This document shows, piece after piece, positions 29,701 through 29,839 of a DNA stretch of 29,839 bases; the first letter of the stretch is position 1; every line of letters begins with the position of its first letter. The stretch comes from a virus: IMG/VR virus record IMGVR_UViG_3300008113_000485, positions 1 through 29,839 of that record; one strand, 5' to 3'. A program made the translations under genes and the position numbers. A model generated the notes under the pieces. That model did not search any database, was not told the origin of the DNA, and saw nothing but the letters and a program-made list of their open reading frames with translations.

Positions 29701-29839
29701 AACATCATATGGTTCAGACGCAGTAAGTTCACCAGATGGTGTTACTTGGACTGTGCGTGACGGCAAGTATACAACTGTAACAGTAACATCAACATCTAAA
29801 GATACAACTGCTACAACATATACCGCACAAACATTGCCA
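23798..29839 (+). CDS. Giant fibre/adhesin protein 2, partial (runs off the window)
   Basis: The frame is open for 2014 codons from the ATG at 23798 to the window edge. It is a paralogue of adhesin 1: same MAEFKLxRxxFxW start, eight carbohydrate-binding-like repeats (about residues 8-430), beta-helix start at about 483 (KVFYVGPNG, FASLRYALE), VLPMRVPANTAIVGDELRSS at about 707, WGPSDSRVW at about 1348, NDFTQVLSDGIG, KESTGTAGWDHVVPGT, and propeller-like repeats from about 1656. Differences are four CxRD-type helical units (about 567, 873, 1036, 1250), a beta domain inserted at 1168-1246, and another inserted in the first propeller unit (about 1665-1752). By analogy with adhesin 1, several hundred residues should follow outside the window. 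It is a likely host-surface-binding virion protein. Confidence 0.8.
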   Translation, partial: MAEFKLGRIRFVWKDQWTTGTTYYKDDVVNYGGKTFLCVVGHTAAADFYTNLDNVPTKWNQFSDGQVWKGNWTASSTLYKIGDIVKYGGLVYICIDGHASQSTLELDQSKWDLFAESLDWKGNWAINITYKVNDVVKYGGSVYLCNTAHTSAANTTAGLEANSSSWDTYSRGIEWKGNWATSTRYKLGDVIKYGATTYVCNTYHTSNASAASGLEVDQSKWDYFNQGIEYKGDWSGSTVRYKVNDVVKNGGGTWICVTSHTSTASFVTDQANWNKFVEGVQYRTNWSSVNSYQPGDIVKYGGNNYISKTAHIGSAGSPPSTNTTDWSLFATGFSLVGDWSNGTAYRIGEIVRNGGYTYVALLDNQSQKPPNATYWSKLNEGIKWRGAWLTGTAYELGDAIKDSTNSYICILTHTAGTPNKPTTDIAGTYWNLLTGGNEESVLTTTGDLVYYGGAGATRLPVGDAGQVLAVENGLPAWTYFGRVAKVFYVGPNGVNSPAPTYGLTIDQPFASLRYALEQIENGYQNANAGFLLKNNRQFIQKEIVEYIDYQIANAVSPFVGLSYIKATCQRDMGLLVDAIIHDLTHSGNVKVIEAARTYYNTLGTGYITTPFGTQVAQTVAAINYGLTLMGNILANTTPASNYQTLNGIGSGDRIKQYINTSYTAESGTTTLATALTAVVTDALTAGNTNSLPVADIPGYTVFVKTGQFYEVLPMRVPANTAIVGDELRSSRISPAGKIIATNDKVKSVSALQRLQAITDEIIVNTTITPTTGNTATQVTTAQIAGSVGSSTAVTSVQNNTTEIRDILTNGIGAANSYVYPDPSGYGSGYSNARRLILANKAFLVDEVSTWILAQIAGSVSPFVGFTYTGTRRTKCERDVGYIVDALVYDLTYGETSGCNLATQIVARSYYSYGVFVEPTVEKAPALAVQNRIKDIIDNIATGNTAGWTKTTALSQDVSGTPGSAPAATFAQARIQEVYDTINTGTTPTTIAPSTAWVSSALVTAGAALATAKADIQTHATDYVDVNYPTLKYTKATCARDVGYMVDALMYDLMFGSNFLSIQSGLSYYRGTASAQVVIANQLAATNAIINFVSKKASLFAASGAVVLADNLWTDIIGYVNTGTRPIVTGSVKPTIELSMLNGAENLRLNAAFLAAEATAYIVNTNKSTVTATTGSTTDTLTGDTTWMVVGDTVRFTGTVFGGVALNTTYYVVNIGGGTTFKISDTLGGAVKDLSTASGSMTVTYYFNQARCQNDVINYVNAIADDLVNTGNYNSVMAARYYRSALTGSKLEDMYYVRNGAGIRNQTLLGLDGSSDGNTTAYQSPLTAEPNEYGTKRPNAGAYVSLDPGWGPSDSRVWVTNKSTYVQNVTTFGIGCVGQKIDGSLHAGGNDSIVSNDFTQVLSDGIGAWVTNLGRAELVSVFSYYNYIGYLAENGGKIRATNGNNSYGTFGAVAEYIDISEQEVTGNVTNRLAEAGVANVMTSGDVVYALEYNNAGSEYSSAAYTFSGSGISVAAVGDEFRDGSVFQVRLVDPGDSTGGGGYNYLTSSNTAQGGTTTQITLAAADNQASAAYVGMFIYLTAGVGAGQFGYITAYNAASKVALVSKESTGTAGWDHVVPGTAIEAALSVTTTYTITPRLTFTEPPFTTSTSTLPSSQNWTDVAYGDGTGSYTSISATGGAGTLATFDVTRREGVYTVAVNVPGVLYVAGNTLTILGTSLGGATPANDLTITVATIASGSNGVATITSSGTAVTQNYVAIAYGTTAAATSINGTTWVAMTMPAALNWTAIDYGTVAGVGYYVAVASGSTNAYYSTNGTTWSAGSVGAGAWSDIAYGNGSFVAIAQASVSSTTYARTTNGGVTWTASTFAAGSTAIAYGGGKFVTVQGGGSRNSAYSINNGGAWTVVQLPTNNDSSNSNWVDIAYGNGRFVAIADNAAQAAYSLNGIAWTRSVLPNIYEWSSIQYGQGVFYVTSYGSDAVSSPDGVTWTVRDGKYTTVTVTSTSKDTTATTYTAQTLP

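Overview
This window is part of the genome of a T4-like tailed phage (myovirus morphology). The evidence is the canonical block portal gp20 – small core genes – protease gp21 – scaffold gp22 – major capsid protein gp23, plus baseplate hub gp26 and long arrays of fibre-like virion proteins of the kind found in aquatic T4-like phages. The DNA is AT-rich and coding density is very high. I see no tRNAs, integrase, CRISPR array, insertion sequence or host metabolic gene. The host cannot be named from this sequence.

Layout. (1) 1-1171: the tail end of an unknown + strand gene meets a - strand hub unit head-on. The hub unit is gp26 followed by a small gp51-like frame with no usable start codon. (2) 1172-1240: divergent late promoters. 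(3) 1241-4417: a large tape-measure-like virion protein with an embedded peptidoglycan-hydrolase-like domain. (4) 4432-10736: head assembly operon: portal, two overlapping small genes, acidic prohead core protein, protease, scaffold, major capsid protein, closed by a UUCG-loop terminator. (5) 10805-18173: small virion proteins and fibre-like proteins with duplicated modules. (6) 18182-29839: two giant paralogous adhesin/fibre proteins (1852 aa, and at least 2014 aa running off the window). Each has eight carbohydrate-binding-like repeats, a beta-helix-like part and a propeller-like repeat array.

Transcription appears to use T4-type late promoters: boxes related to TATAAATA recur at nine gene boundaries, on both strands.

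The most interesting points are these. First, a candidate programmed -1 ribosomal frameshift fuses gp26 to the gp51-like frame; it has a T TTT TTC heptamer, a perfect 9-bp stem enclosing the gp26 stop, and no alternative start. Second, gene 23 has lost its N-terminal region: a recognisable start peptide is out of frame with the capsid body, which begins only nine residues before the conserved GVQPMTGP motif. Third, related beta domains sit at different places in the two giant adhesins, indicating domain insertion or shuffling. Fourth, a CxRD-type helical repeat is amplified in the second adhesin. Fifth, a probable one-base C-run offset lies at the start of the gene at 6318-7010. The second and fifth points could be assembly or sequencing errors and should be checked against reads first.
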